Position numbers and translations under genes: made by a program
Part shown: positions 22,827-34,071 of the stretch, piece after piece
How positions within the stretch are numbered: the first letter of the stretch is position 1
How the letters are laid out: each line of letters starts with the position of its first letter
Notes under the pieces: model-generated
Database searches by the model: none
What the model was told of the DNA's origin: nothing
The model's input: the letters and a program-made list of their open reading frames with translations, nothing else
Assembly (NCBI GenBank): GCA_015501585.1
Contig: JADNRY010000042.1
Coordinates: forward strand, 248,001-312,000
Reading direction: 5' to 3'
DNA from: Rhodocollybia butyracea
Taxonomy: Eukaryota; Basidiomycota; Agaricomycetes; Agaricales; Omphalotaceae
Length of the DNA stretch: 64,000 bases

Positions 22827-24501
22827 ATGGGAATCCATTTATCTAGATATTTATTCATTTATTCTTTGTTCAGTACAGCCACATCTTCTGCGCTAGGATG
22901 TCCTAGTGCAAGGAGGGATTCACCGCGCGTCTCCCTTCCTCAAACGCATTCATTATATGACTCGCCTTTCGATTTCTATCCCGCTCATCCACCATCAGGA
23001 CCACAGATCAATGCGGTTCCCACTCAATCTTTATATGATTCACCAGCTTCTCCTCCTGTAGTTCCTCATTGCATACCATCATCACGGCTTCCAAATCAAT
23101 CTTACTCGCTCTATGACTCGTTATTATATAGTATTCCCGAGGATCCTCCTCCTAGCTCGAGTAAACCACCCAAGATACATCAACACCTCCCGAACACTCC
23201 CGACACTCCACAAAAATATCCGCTCACATCTCGCAAACCAAAGCAAGGCGACTCAATCACACCAAATCCGTTTCGTCCCAATGTTCAGGCCAAACACTGT
23301 ATTCACGCCTGGACTACTCCATACGCTATAGCCAAACGCTCTGAGGCCGCTACCACCCTACCACTTGAAGTGCTTGACCTCGGGGACAAGGCTATAAGTG
23401 AAGCACTTGCAGATAGCTCAAAATCATCTTATGCCGCTGGCCTTCTTCGTTTCACACAATTTTGCGATAAACTGATGATACCTGAGGATCTTCAAATGCC
23501 TGCGGGCGAAGATTTAATAGCCGGTTTCATTGGATATCATTTAGGAGAGGTGGTCAATGTCAAAGGATGGTTGTCTGGCCTTCGTGCATGGCATGACCTC
23601 CATGGAGCTCCCTGGCCCTTGGAGTCGAGGAAAATCTGTTTCGCCCGAGCTGGCGCCCGCAAAGCTGGATCCCACCGCCGTCGCCCAGTTAGGAACCCTA
23701 TCACACTCAAGCATATGGCAGCACTCTTTTTCGCGCTTGATTTTAACATTCCCTTCCATTGCTCCATATGGGCCGTTGCTTGTAATGCTTTCTGGGGTTG
23801 CCAAAGACTCGGTATGTATTGATTCTACTTAATGATTTATTTAATCTTATCTTCGTTCAGGAGAGCTCACTGTTCCCTCCCTCATGGGTTTCGAAACTCG
23901 GTACCATGTCACACGAAACACTCATATTGTATTCACGCTCAACCCTGATAATTCGCCTCGCGCGGTTAGTTTCCACATCCCCTGGACAAAGACAACTAAA
24001 GAACTCGGTGCCTCGGTTACTGGCACAGCCCAAGTTGGAGAACTCATTGCGCTTTGCCCTTTCCGCGCAATGAAGAGACACCTTGCCGCCAACAACACGG
24101 TTCCCCAGGATTTCTCATTATTTGGCTTCTTGGATGCTAACGGCGCTCCCCAGCATATGACAAAGACAACCTTCCTCAAATTCTGTGATGCTATATGGAA
24201 AGATGCTGGTCTTATGAATGTAGATGGACATTCTTTCCGCATCGGTGGCGCGGTGGAGTTACTCATTGCTGGTGTATCTCCTGAGGTTGTTGCTGCTATT
24301 GGTGGATGGACTTCATTAGCATTCTTGATCTACTGGAGACGTTTCGAGGAAATCCTCCCAACCCACATTTTGAAGGCTTACGACTCGAACCAGATTTCTC
24401 GCCTTAAATCAACTTTAGATGATTTCAGAAAAACCCATAAAATTTCAGATTCGGTTATTGATGCATGTATTTCAGGTATAATTATTGAAGACTTTGAGTA
24501 A
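22827..24501 (+). CDS. Tyrosine recombinase of the Ngaro-like element
   Basis: Two exons, 22827-23811 and 23861-24501, with a 49-bp intron (donor GTATGT, acceptor TTCAG) that splits CQRLG-ELTVPS. The N-terminal ~170 residues are Pro/Ser-rich with four SLYDS-type repeats. The core-binding domain follows (LADSSKSSYAAGLLRFTQFC). The catalytic domain shows the first Arg in CQRLGELT, the HSFRIGG box (H-x-x-R) and the C-terminal Tyr in FLIYWRR. These are the residues that cut and rejoin DNA when the circular cDNA integrates. Length fits recombinases of the group. The start is uncertain because an intron could join it to the RT/RH frame. Confidence 0.85.
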
Positions 24502-24663
24502 TTAGTAAAATTCCGTTACTACTTTTATCACAGCGTGAAAAGGGAAATAAACCAGCATTTCGTTGAATTAATTACGCCTTTGCTCTTTTTGGGTTTGTTT
24601 TCCCGCCCGTTCCATTCTTTTGGAGCTCTGGCTCTGTTTGGGACGGAACGTCCACGGGCGGGA

Positions 24664-24766
24664 GCGCGGGGCCGAGCCCCAGCCAAACCCCTCCAGCTCT
24701 TATTGGTCATAACACTTCGCATAAGTTACCTTCACTTATCACCTATGATTTAGGCAACTAGCTTAT
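24664..24766 (+). repeat. Ngaro repeat B1
   Basis: Runs from GCGCGGGGCCGAGCCCC to GCAACTAGCTTAT and abuts A2 with a 3-base overlap. Matches B2 (25063-25165) over 103 bp. Confidence 0.9.
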
Positions 24767-24917
24767 TCCGAGATAAGTGCTAGAGGCGCTTATTGGAGGA
24801 TAAGATAGGCAGACGTGAGAATCGGCATCTTATCACATCGTTAAGCGCCTTACGCTAAACTCAACCCGATTCTCAATGTCGCCAACGTCTTCCGAAATAC
24901 TCTACTTCTAAAAAGCT
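24764..24917 (+). repeat. Ngaro repeat A2
   Basis: Second copy of A1, directly after B1; 154 bp. The B1-A2 junction is the arrangement expected for replication through a circular intermediate. Confidence 0.9.
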
Positions 24918-25062
24918 CCCACCCACCCACACCTTAAAACCTTCCATTTACTGAAAATTCTGACATTTATAACTATTTGTTTATATCAAGTATCAGTACT
25001 AGCGTCTTTCACTACTAGGAGACCTTCCGGATCGGCCCTCTTTTCGCGTTGGATACCCACCC

Positions 25063-25165
25063 GCGCGGGGCCGAGCCCCAGCCAAACCCCTCCAGCTCTT
25101 ATTGGTCATAACACTTCGCATAATTTACCTTCACTTATCACCTATGATTTAGGCAACTAGCTTAT
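25063..25165 (+). repeat. Ngaro repeat B2, right end of the element
   Basis: Second copy of B1; 103 bp, ending GCAACTAGCTTAT. A 145-bp spacer separates it from A2. Confidence 0.9.
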
Positions 25166-25822
25166 CAGATGCATCAATGGTTGGGTAAATGTGGTTGCAG
25201 TATGCATGGCAGTAAGCAGCAGGACACAAATAAAAAAAGTAAGTGTCGCGCAACAAGGAGATAACAGGCAACTAGGAGCTTCAACAAGTGCAGTGGGAAG
25301 TGTTGTTGTTGAATGTTACGGTTGAGCGCTGAAGGTAGATTCACAAAATCACATGACAGGCGCTTTGACATCCGAAATAAGGCAAAACAATTCTTAATTT
25401 GGACGCAATCAAAACCAATCGGGACAAAATTCCCATGTGAAACCGGCCATAAGGATGAGCCTTCATTATATTCAGGACTCGTAATTAACGCAGTTGGTAA
25501 TGTAGTTGACAGATTGACGTCATGCATGCATGTGGTAGATCTGAATGTGCCTCATCATCGTTCAAGAGTCAATGAGTCTTCTTGTTATACTTAGGCTGGA
25601 TTGGAGTCTGGAAAAGGGTTAGACTTGGTACATAGAGCAATGATGCTTCCATATCAATGATACTGGCAGTGGATATAGCAAGCAATCCAAGCAAGTAGAT
25701 AAATGCTGAGTTGGCATGCGCAAAGGCATCTGAATTGTTCATGTTCTGAATGTTAAAAGTTGATGATCTTATCATCATCGTTTTATCTATACGTTCGTGG
25801 ATTAATGCTGTAACCCAAGCGC
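25166..25822. other. Region without a convincing gene
   Basis: Overlapping open frames exist on both strands (25174-25527 minus, 25313-25594 plus, 25569-25865 minus), none with a recognised domain. The minus frame near 25.6-25.8 kb has a hydrophobic segment (AFIYLLGLLAISTASII), so a membrane-protein remnant is possible. Confidence 0.35.
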
Positions 25823-25848
25823 AAAAACCAGGAAGCTTCCTGGTTTTT
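25823..25848. repeat. Perfect 26-bp palindrome
   Basis: AAAAACCAGGAAG is followed directly by its exact reverse complement, with two more T after it. It lies four bases left of the TA target site of the MITE at 25854. It resembles a hairpin with a T-tract; no nearby small RNA gene was recognised. Confidence 0.85.
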
Positions 25849-25853
25849 TTATA

Positions 25854-26373
25854 CAGTGGCGGCACTTAATAATGCATCACAGTAAATTGCTTCTACTGAT
25901 TTCAATATTGGAAATAATTGTTAGGTCCAAGTTTCAGATATGAGTTGTAGTAGGTAGAGAATCTGGCCCACATCTTGAAATATTAATATGGTAGCTTCAA
26001 TGAATATGGCTGATTATACAAGTTATTTGGAATCCCTCAAAGTTTGGGCTGTGCTGGTGCAGGTAAGATTTATTTTAACTAAAAACCCGGAGCTCCAGTG
26101 GATTCTCCAAGGAAAATAGCATAGTCTAGCATCTTATGGTTTGTAAAATCAATGTCTTGCCCATGAGATATACTTTCTTGAAAATAAAGAGTTGTCACTG
26201 ATATTCAAGGAATTTACCATATATGGTAATATTTCAAAATGTGAATTAGAGTCATTGCATATTGCAGTTTACAACAACAACTTAAACTTGGGAATTATGT
26301 TTGATTTTGAGGTATAAACAAGGAGATTATTGGTAATTTGAACATCATGATGCATTATTAAGCGCCGCCACTG
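25854..26373. mobile_element. TA-flanked MITE with CAGTGGCGGC ends (Tc1/mariner-like)
   Basis: Terminal inverted repeats start CAGTGGCGGCACTTAATAAT on the left; the right end reads the same in reverse complement with one difference. They extend about 27 bp through ATGCATCA. TA dinucleotides flank both ends (25852-25853 and 26374-26375). The 520-bp interior has no ORF, so it is non-autonomous. TA target sites and CAGT termini point to the Tc1/mariner group. Confidence 0.8.
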
Positions 26374-28582
26374 TATTGACCTTTACATATGTCACACGTG
26401 ACATATTTTTTTAGTTCCGTACATACATTTTGACACCTCAACGTCGTTCTATCACTGCCACTGAGGTTAGTACTTACATTCCTTTGTTTCTTTACTCTAT
26501 TTACTGACTGTGTACCTAGAACTCTCTCTTATTTCAGTAGGTACATAATACAACATTGTTCTACCACTGCCGCTGAGAACTCTCTTTTATTTCAATAGTT
26601 TCAATAGGTTATGGGCTAGGGATCTGCACCATAACCATATATGGTTATGGCCATAAAATTTACGATAACTTACAGTATACGGTAGGACCATAACCTTAAC
26701 TGTAAAGAGATCCAAAAAGCCTCTTACGGTTACAGTTATGGGTATTATATGGTAATTTTATGGTATATGGCCATATAAAAATTTCTAAGGCCTAAAACTT
26801 GAATTGTATGTATATTAACTTTGAATGCATATTTCAGAATCTTATGTTGATTCTTGTATAGTATCAGCACACAAATGGTCTCTGCCTTGAAACAGAAGAC
26901 CACCTCAGCAATAAGCATATTAATTCCCACACTAATCTAATCTGGAGACAGAGACTTATACTAGTTTTTCCAACACAGAGGGCTCAATCTCAGAATGTAG
27001 ACAATTCCTTCCAATTGGAATACCATTTGGGGTATCCACATGAATAAAAAGACAGTCAGACAACCTTCTTGCCATTCTTGGCTTCTGAATATCTTTACGG
27101 TAATTGGTCTAGTTTGTACTGGTCTTTAAAATGTATTACAAAACAACTGTAACAACTAATGAACAATACCGCACTAAAACAGACTATCAAATTTAGGAGC
27201 GAGGTTGAGTTGTCAGAGATTCCTCTGGGATAACAATAAGATCGGATTAAGCTAGCCAACACAAACTCCAGTACTGAGTATAAGGCTAGTGTGGTGACTA
27301 TATTGAATAAGCTCTGCAAACAGAGCAGTTGAAGTGTGAACATGTGTGTGTGTGTGTGTGTGTGAAGTGGGGATGCGAACAAATGAAGCAAGAATACTCC
27401 CAGGCAGACTCTGGCTCTTGCTAGCCATCAAGCTACAATGCTTTGAAACACTCCTGGGCAAACTCTGGCTGCAGCTAGCGAATCACCATAAAGTCCCTAA
27501 CCAAACTCTGGGTTAAGCTACTAAACTGAAGGTAATACCAAATTACCAGGAACTCATACCACACTCTTAGTGGCTCACTAACTTTTCAGCTAGCTAAGGA
27601 ACCCTCACTCTGGAGACAAATAATCCCTTACTAGAAACCGTCCCCTCTAGTAAGGAAGCAACCAGATTTAACTTGGTTGTAATTACACACTTAAAGTCCT
27701 AACCAGAGACTCAAGTGGGCACAAGGTTCAGTGGCAAAGTATCGATCCTTTATTAAAGTGGCTAGATGTCATGAGTCGGCAGCGCCAGCACTCTCTAACT
27801 TATAATGTGGGGCAAATAACTTCTAAATTGAAGAAACAACTACCAATCTCATACTTTGGAGGTGGCGGGTAACTTGTATTTCTAGGTAAATACCCTAAGC
27901 TTATATAGAGAGGAGGGAGAGTTTAATACAAAAAGGAAACTCATCACCATAAAGGCTATATAGGATATGGTAAAACTGTCCAAACTACTATGTATGTCCA
28001 AATTGGGTAGTAACTTGTATATATTAAAATGGTTAAAGTCCTTTGGTCCTAGACGGTAATCCGCCCCATGGTCCGCAGGTTCATCTTTCAGGCAGTGGTG
28101 CTAATACCTTGCGTACATGCTATCCTCCATCTTACTCATGGTATTATAATGTTAATGGCAAGTTTGTTGTACTCCTCCGGTTAGAAGTAGTATTTGGAAT
28201 GACTAGCCCTGTGCACTAGCTTTCTAACAACACTACTATCATATAAGTTGAGTCAGCTAGCCTAGTATCTATAAGTGTATCTCTTTCTAGAGTACCTTCG
28301 GCTGACATTCTACAATCTCTTGGGAGGTGGTGCACTTCCGTGTACCAGTAAGTCTCCCCTATGGTCTGTGCTAGTCTTGGCATGCAATTTATAATATTCA
28401 GGTTATCTTCAGCGACACAGTACCAAGTCTTAGTCAAACTTGCTAGTCAACTCCATTGGACAGTAATCTCTGCTTCATTCTGGAGTGTGGCTTCGGAATA
28501 TCTTGATTCCCTCTTAGATAGTAAGGTCTCTAGTATTCTGGTAAACTAGCTGTTTCTAAAGTACAAGGCTTGCCTTCCAGCT
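26374..28582. other. Repeat-derived non-coding region
   Basis: Holds an AT-rich stretch of CCATAACCATATATGGTTATGG-like palindromic phrases near 26630-26770 and a TG microsatellite at 27342-27364. Next to it is a diverged CTCCTGGGCAAACTCTGGCT block (27390-27515) that recurs at 31808-31875. On the minus strand CTCTATATAAG near 27900 looks like a TATA box. The stretch from ~28.2 to 27.3 kb may be an old LTR on the minus strand, but no partner or coding region was found. Confidence 0.35.
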
Positions 28583-29654
28583 GATTCTGTGAAGCCTTTC
28601 TAAAGGCACCCAATAACTGTTGTGGCAGGGTTTACAAAGGCATGCAATGATACTGTGGCCTATCAATTTGGAGGCTGCCAGCTCAGGCGGCAGCCCGGCA
28701 AGGCTAAGAGATAAGATTACTACCATATAGGAGGGGAAAAAATGATATGTGCTAGATAGGCGCTTAAAATCGAGAAAAGATCGTAAAATATGCCGAAAAT
28801 ATTCTAGGTGGCATGCGGGGGCGGGAGCGTGGGAACCCATGTATAAATGCTCCTGTAAATCGAAAGAATACCGCAAAAATACAGGAGAAATGCCAGAAAA
28901 ATCACGAAAAAATGTTCAAAAAGTCCGAGGGTATTGATATAGTATAGGGGCATCGGCGCACCAGCAGGAGCGTGGGAAATCACGTGTAAATGCTCCTGTA
29001 AATCGAAAGAATACCGCAAAAATACCGCAAAAAATGCCGGAAAAATCAGGAAAAGTTGCGAAAAAGGGGTTACACCATAGGGGCATCTAAGTACGTTATA
29101 TGGCATCACTGGGTGGCTATATTCAATATAAATGCGAAAAAATACGAAATATAGCCTGTAAAATGCTCAAACACATATGTATGCTGCTCCCCAACTGGTG
29201 GTAATGTATCCTAAGCATATGCGATTCCATTCCAGGCCATTTGCCTTCATTACAGGTGCATACAACCATAATCCTCGAAAAAATGCTGTATAAATGCATG
29301 CACCATTAATCCAGATGCGGGAATTGGCATGCAGGATATAGATAAAAATTGGTGGAAAGCTGTATCTTGGATCGATGATAACATAACTAAAATCCCACAG
29401 TGAATATAGCAAGTCCATGAATCACACCACAATTTCGAAGAATTTCAGCTTGGGGGGGGGATCTGGAGGCCCCAGTTATTGCACTTAGGACCTGAGATTT
29501 CGGCAGTGATACCTCCTATTGTAGTCCTATATATGGCAACACTCACCCGCCTGAGCCAGCAGCCTCCAAATTGATAGGCCACAGTATCATTGCATGCCTT
29601 GGTAAACCCTGCCACAACAGTTATTGGGTGCCTTTAGAAAGGCTTCACTGAATC
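28583..29654. repeat. Inverted repeat pair (108-bp arms) around a ~0.86 kb centre
   Basis: The left arm (28583-28690) and right arm (29547-29654) are inverted copies with few differences, sharing GTGAAGCC, AAAGGCACCCAATAACTG and GGCCTATCAATTTGGAGGCTG (in pieces). The centre contains two tandem units of ~150 bp (about 28810-28960 and 28965-29100) that share CTCCTGTAAATCGAAAGAAT and runs of CGCAAAAATAC. No ORF is convincing. It could be a non-autonomous foldback or long-TIR transposon; no TSD was recognised. Confidence 0.6.
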
Positions 29655-30388
29655 TGGTGTGCCTTCCCTCTTTTGAATATATCCCTGGGTGGTGCATCCG
29701 CTAGCTCTTATCCCACTTCAAGACATCCCTTTTGTAGAGCAATAAGCTCCTGAGTAGAAACTAGGTTGACTAGCCTAGTGTTAACGTCTCTGGGCACCTC
29801 AAGTATCCCTGCTAGCTTGGCTTCCAACTACACTTGTAGGTGTACCGTAACGGCTAGCTAAGTATTATTGTTAAGATACTAAGCTTCTGCCACAACTATC
29901 ATGCTTAGGCTCTGTATAGTTCTCTTATTGCATTGTATGTTTCAAAAGTATAGTTACACGTCTAGGCGTGAAAATCACGTATTATCTCTCCCTAACTAAA
30001 GATCTGACCATCCTTGGTCATTTGGCTAGTTGGGCTTGACCGGCTAGCAATCCCTTTTATTGTGGCAATTGATACTTTGAATAAGCTAGCCCACTAGGGG
30101 GCATTCAAAATTTCTCTAAGTCCAATTTGCTGTCATTCAGCGCTTAAGTCACATGGTAGTTTTCCAGCATCAAAATTATAGAGAGCTATCAGTTATTTCC
30201 ACTGAGTGCTTAGACTCCCGAATCAGATCAAACTGTGAGATCTTGATTTAAACTCCATAACATATTATAGTGATTCAACTTCTAAACTTGTACTTGGTGA
30301 TACCTCTTTCACATATGTGATAGAACGGTGAATGTTCTATCATAACTGAGGCTTAAGATGGTCACCGCCTTGAGGAGATTTATAAGGC
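29655..30388. other. Non-coding region
   Basis: No gene is seen. CTAGC-rich phrases like those at 27.4-28.4 kb suggest the same degraded repeat continues here. Confidence 0.35.
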
Positions 30389-31640
30389 ATGTTGAAAACT
30401 CCAACAAGTCTCCATTCCTTTCCTTTCTTCCACCATGACCCTCATCATCCCTTGTTCTTTTCCTGCCGAGGCTCTTCCAGAACTGTCTTGGGTGACCTTA
30501 CATCTGACAAACCCTCCTTTTTCACAGTTACAAAGTCTTTCCTTTTGAAACTTGTTCAAACCAATGCTTCTCAGAAAAACTTGTTCTTCATTGGTGTCCC
30601 AAGTGGTGTCTTGCCTATTTCTGGAGACATTTCTCCTACGATTGCTTCTCATCTTATATGGTCTGCCACAGGCACTCTCCAGATTAAACTTGGCAAGTTT
30701 ATGGACCTGTGCTTTGCCGGGAAGCTCAACATTAGGACTTATGGCGCAGAACTGGCAAAAGTTTTCGTGACCGCCAAATCATTTATGGTTTATTTACTCT
30801 GATTAGCGATTCAGTAATCTTCTTAATGTTTCTTCCTCCAGCTCTTCCTTTTGCATGCCTACTTGGGTCGGAAGCCCGCCTTTTTAGTTATTGAATGCAT
30901 TTTTGCTTGTGCCCAGCTATTGCATGCCCAGTCTAGTCAACACCCAGCATGGTACTTAGAGGACGCCCATGTAAGTCTGGTTATGGTATGTCTTGTTGCC
31001 CTTTCTTTTGTGTTTTATTACTTATTTTATCTAGACTGCTGCCCGCGCCGCTGGTGTCATGCCTTCATCAAACATTATGCTTATGTTTGATGACGGTTAT
31101 TGTGAGACAGCTTGGCTAGTTCACTGTGCCACTCAGGCAACACAACCAACTTCCAAAATTCATCCTTCCGCTGTACAAGAACAGGTTGAGCACCAATCAA
31201 AGCTCCAGAATGAGCTTAATGCCCTCTTCTCTTTCAATACTCCGTCTGCTCCCGGTGGGGTTTCTGCAGTGGCCGGTCCTTGTAAGCTTTTGAAATTCAA
31301 GCCCCCAGTAAGGTTCCTACAAAGTGGGATTGTTTGGAGACGCCTCCTCAACCAGTTAACACAGAGATCAACAAGCTTCAGTCACCTAACTGTAGCTAGC
31401 CTGCTAAATGTATTCACACTCAAGTGTGTAAATTCTTTTCTTTATTATAGTTTTAATCAATTCTTTTCCTTTTAGACTCACCGAGTCAATGAAATGGGTG
31501 CTTCAATTATCTAGACCTCAGCTACAGCCAAAACCAGAGGAAATAAGAAACCCAGCCCCAAAGGTGGCGCAAAAGGCAAAAGCAAGTCTAAGACCATAAC
31601 ACTTCCTTGTATGCCCCCTCATTATCCGGTGAGCATGTCT
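30389..31640 (+). pseudogene. Hypothetical spliced gene, partly decayed
   Basis: Not recognised. Three or four exon-like pieces carry coherent protein: about 30389-30760 (FFIGVPSGVLPISGDI, then LGKFMDLCFAGKLNIRTYG), about 30840-30970 (LFLLHAYLGRKPAFLVIECI...WYLEDAH) ending at a good donor GTAAGT, and from 31034 (TAARAAGVMPSSNIMLMFDD) to ~31310. A last piece (31480-31620) is Lys/Gly/Ser-rich, KPSPKGGAKGKSKSK, and has an in-frame TAG at 31513. The style (helical exons, Lys-rich tail, ~65-bp introns, surrounded by repeats) is like the intact gene at 57361-58826, but no clear sequence identity was seen. Confidence 0.4.
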
Positions 31641-31870
31641 TTCTTCTATTTCAGTTTTCCATTGCTAATCAATCCTCCCCTCAGATCCACAATAAGGCTA
31701 AGTTGTGTGCATATGTCTGACTGAAAACCCAAATGACCAAATAACCATGTGTGTGTGTGTGTGTGTGTCCAATGATAACCAAAACCAAAACCAATACAAC
31801 ACAACTAGGACACTCCTGGGCAAACTCTGGCTCCAGCTAGTGTAACACTGTAACATCCCTGACCAAACTC

Positions 31871-32670
31871 TGACCCAGTTCAAGACCAACCTGCCCCTGG
31901 TCAAGACCAAGTTGACCTAGATCAAGACCAAGGTGACCCAGGTCAAGACCAAGTTGACCTAGATCAAGACCAAGGTGTCAAGTCTCAAACAAAGAGGCTT
32001 GTTAACCAGTTGTATTTAACTAATACTTCCGATCTAACAGATTCGGGGGCTGCTCGGTAGATAATGCTTACAAGAACCTAAACGTTACGGTGTTTTGGGG
32101 GTATCTTTGTATAGAGTTGGTGTGCACTATACGGGTATTGGTGACAATAAGTGTCGGGAATACGTACCTTCAATATCCTTGATATTAAAGTGAGTCTTGC
32201 TGTATTCACTCAGTAGATAATTCCTCAGGTGTTGTTCACACAAAGAATCGAGATAACAAGTGTAATTCTTGTAGGTACTGGGTTACAAAATATAGAGACT
32301 AGAGAAAAAGGGTGTATGGGTAATTCCCCCCCTTTTATAGTCTTTTACATGGGAAATCATTAAGTAATTGAATATATAGTACATGTGTTGGCCTCAAGGC
32401 AAACCATGGTTTGCATGAGTAAGCCATTTTAAATAAGTACAGCCTCAATGACTCAATGTAACTCATTTGAATATACCCGCATGTTCCGGCAAGTCATAGT
32501 CACATGATCAGCAGGTCTAGTCATTCTGAGTCATTTTGAGTGCCAAGTAATAATAGTTATGATTTTAATATGACCAGGAGATGTGCTAGGTTGTTCAATA
32601 CCTTACACAAGGTGACCCAGGTCAAGACCAAGTTGACTCAGGTCAAGACCAAGTTGCCCAGAGCAAGTGG
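31871..32670 (+). repeat. 21-bp minisatellite interrupted by a solo LTR
   Basis: Units of about 21 bp, TGACCYAGRTCAAGACCAAGK, run from ~31871 to 31975 and resume from 32608 to ~32670 after the solo LTR. Before the insertion this was one array. Confidence 0.8.
31976..32607 (-). mobile_element. Solo LTR with perfect 5-bp TSD (CAAGG)
   Basis: Starts TGTCAAGTCTC and ends ATACCTTACA on the plus strand; CAAGG lies directly on both sides (31971-31975 and 32608-32612). It is an inverted relative of 38786-39405 over its whole length. The other copy shows a TATAAAAGGGG promoter box, so the transcribed strand of this LTR is minus. No internal region is present: it arose by LTR-LTR recombination. Confidence 0.9.
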
Positions 32671-33768
32671 TTCTACCACTCCTGCTCTGCCTACTCCACA
32701 TACCTAACACTGGCCTGTAAGACCCCACCATGTTGTGGCCACCCTCAGAAACAATTCACCAATCCCTCTAACAATTGTTCTGATCTCTCCCACAGCATCT
32801 TAATCATTCCACTGTCCCTCTCCCCAGGTATCCATTCACACAGCCTCCCTTATCATCCCTTTTCCTGGTGATCCTGTTCTTTGGTCTCCCCTTCCTACAC
32901 TCACACACACTTCTCTACCTCTTCCAGACATTCCCTTACCCCTCCCAGACACTCTTCTTCACTCCTCTACCCATCCCCTACCCATCCCAAAGCATGCCCT
33001 ACTCAACCCTAGGTCACCTACCTGCCTACCTATCTTTGGTCTTCCTCCCCTCAAATCAGGTCTCCCATTCCCCCTCACACTCCCCCACCCCTGCTACACC
33101 ATCCCTACCCTACTCTAGGCCATGTACTAGACCAACCTGACCTAGGTCTTGACCTGGGCAGTAGGTCATGACCTAGCCCTGAAGGATAAGCCCAGGATTC
33201 TTGGTCTTTTTAGTCAGGTCAATGTAACAAAAGTGTAAGCTAATTAGACTAAAAAAGTGGGTGACTGAACTGGCCTTGTAGTCTATTCCGGATATCATTC
33301 CCATGATCCTGATCTTGCCTTTCAGCCCTACGTCCGCTCCGCTTCCATTCTGGCCTAGGTTGCATGACCTTGTCACCACCCTACCTTACTACAACATTTT
33401 GGGAGCGAAGGGTGCCATGCGCTAATTCCACAGGAGGAAAAAGAGGCGCACTGTGGACAGAGGGTAAATGGGTTGAGCTAATGAATGCAAAATGTCAGTA
33501 ACAAATTCCCAATAAATAGCCAGTCATGCATCTGTAGACCAAAAACAGATGTTCACTAGAATGAACTGAGAGCCAGAGATAGAACAAGTTCCAGAGTCAA
33601 AGTGAACTAAAAGGAATTCAGAAAACTGTTGAGATAGGATCAGGCTGACTTATTAAAAGTTTTGAGACCTTGAAGGAAGCAAACATATTGGCAAACTGTA
33701 TATAGAGAGTTAACGGCTTGTACCCAATCAAGCACGTTGAAAATCCAAAGTGACATTGAACAATGAAT
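32671..33768. other. Non-coding, C-rich then AT-rich region
   Basis: 32820-33120 is strongly pyrimidine-rich on the plus strand (CCCTCTCC, ACCCATCC). More CCTAGGTC/TGACCTAG phrases at 33130-33180 resemble the neighbouring minisatellite. No gene is supported. Confidence 0.4.
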
Positions 33769-34071
33769 TAAGGATGAACACGAGTCTAGGTCCTAACAGG
33801 TGACCCGTGCCAGATTCAACATGTGGGAATACCTGTCTGACCCGGATCCGCCGGATCCAGGTACCCGTTCCCACGGGTCCACGTCAATCACAGGTCATCC
33901 TTTGGGTACTTCCAGACCTGATAAAGTACCATTTTAGTACAGATACCTGCCAATTGACCTGCATGACCCGGATCCAGCGGATCAGGGTCAGTCACAGGTC
34001 AGGATTATTCTCCACCAGTACCCACACAGCAGATCCGGGTTGTCCGGGATCTGGACTTGTGTCCATCTCTA
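33769..34071. mobile_element. hAT-like MITE, complete, with 8-bp TSD
   Basis: Left end TAAGGATGAACACGAGTC and right end (reverse complement) TAGAGATGGACACAAGTCC form imperfect terminal inverted repeats. The flanking 8-mers CAATGAAT and CAACAAAT differ by two transitions, as expected for an aged 8-bp hAT target-site duplication. The 303-bp interior is full of GGATCC and ACCTGNC motifs and has no ORF. Related partial copies lie at 6309, 18126 and 34409. Confidence 0.75.

Larger units (their letters stand above)
19073..25165 (+). mobile_element. Ngaro-like tyrosine-recombinase retrotransposon (DIRS order)
   Basis: The element has the split-direct-repeat layout of Ngaro/PAT-type DIRS elements: A1 (19073-19226), coding region, B1 (24664-24766), A2 (24764-24917), spacer, B2 (25063-25165). 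A1 and A2 are both 154 bp and nearly identical; B1 and B2 are both 103 bp and nearly identical. It codes for gag, reverse transcriptase/RNase H and a tyrosine recombinase in that order. No LTR, integrase core or TSD is seen, as expected for this group. Gag and RT/RH have frame breaks in this copy; the recombinase is intact once its single intron is removed. Confidence 0.85.

Noticed and set aside
25174..25594. Two opposite ORFs of about 100 codons
   Set aside because: No recognisable motif and no splice support; only a weak hydrophobic segment.
27342..27364. (TG)n tract, and a similar one at 31748-31768
   Set aside because: Simple microsatellites; the flanking similarity is reported but they are not functional features by themselves.
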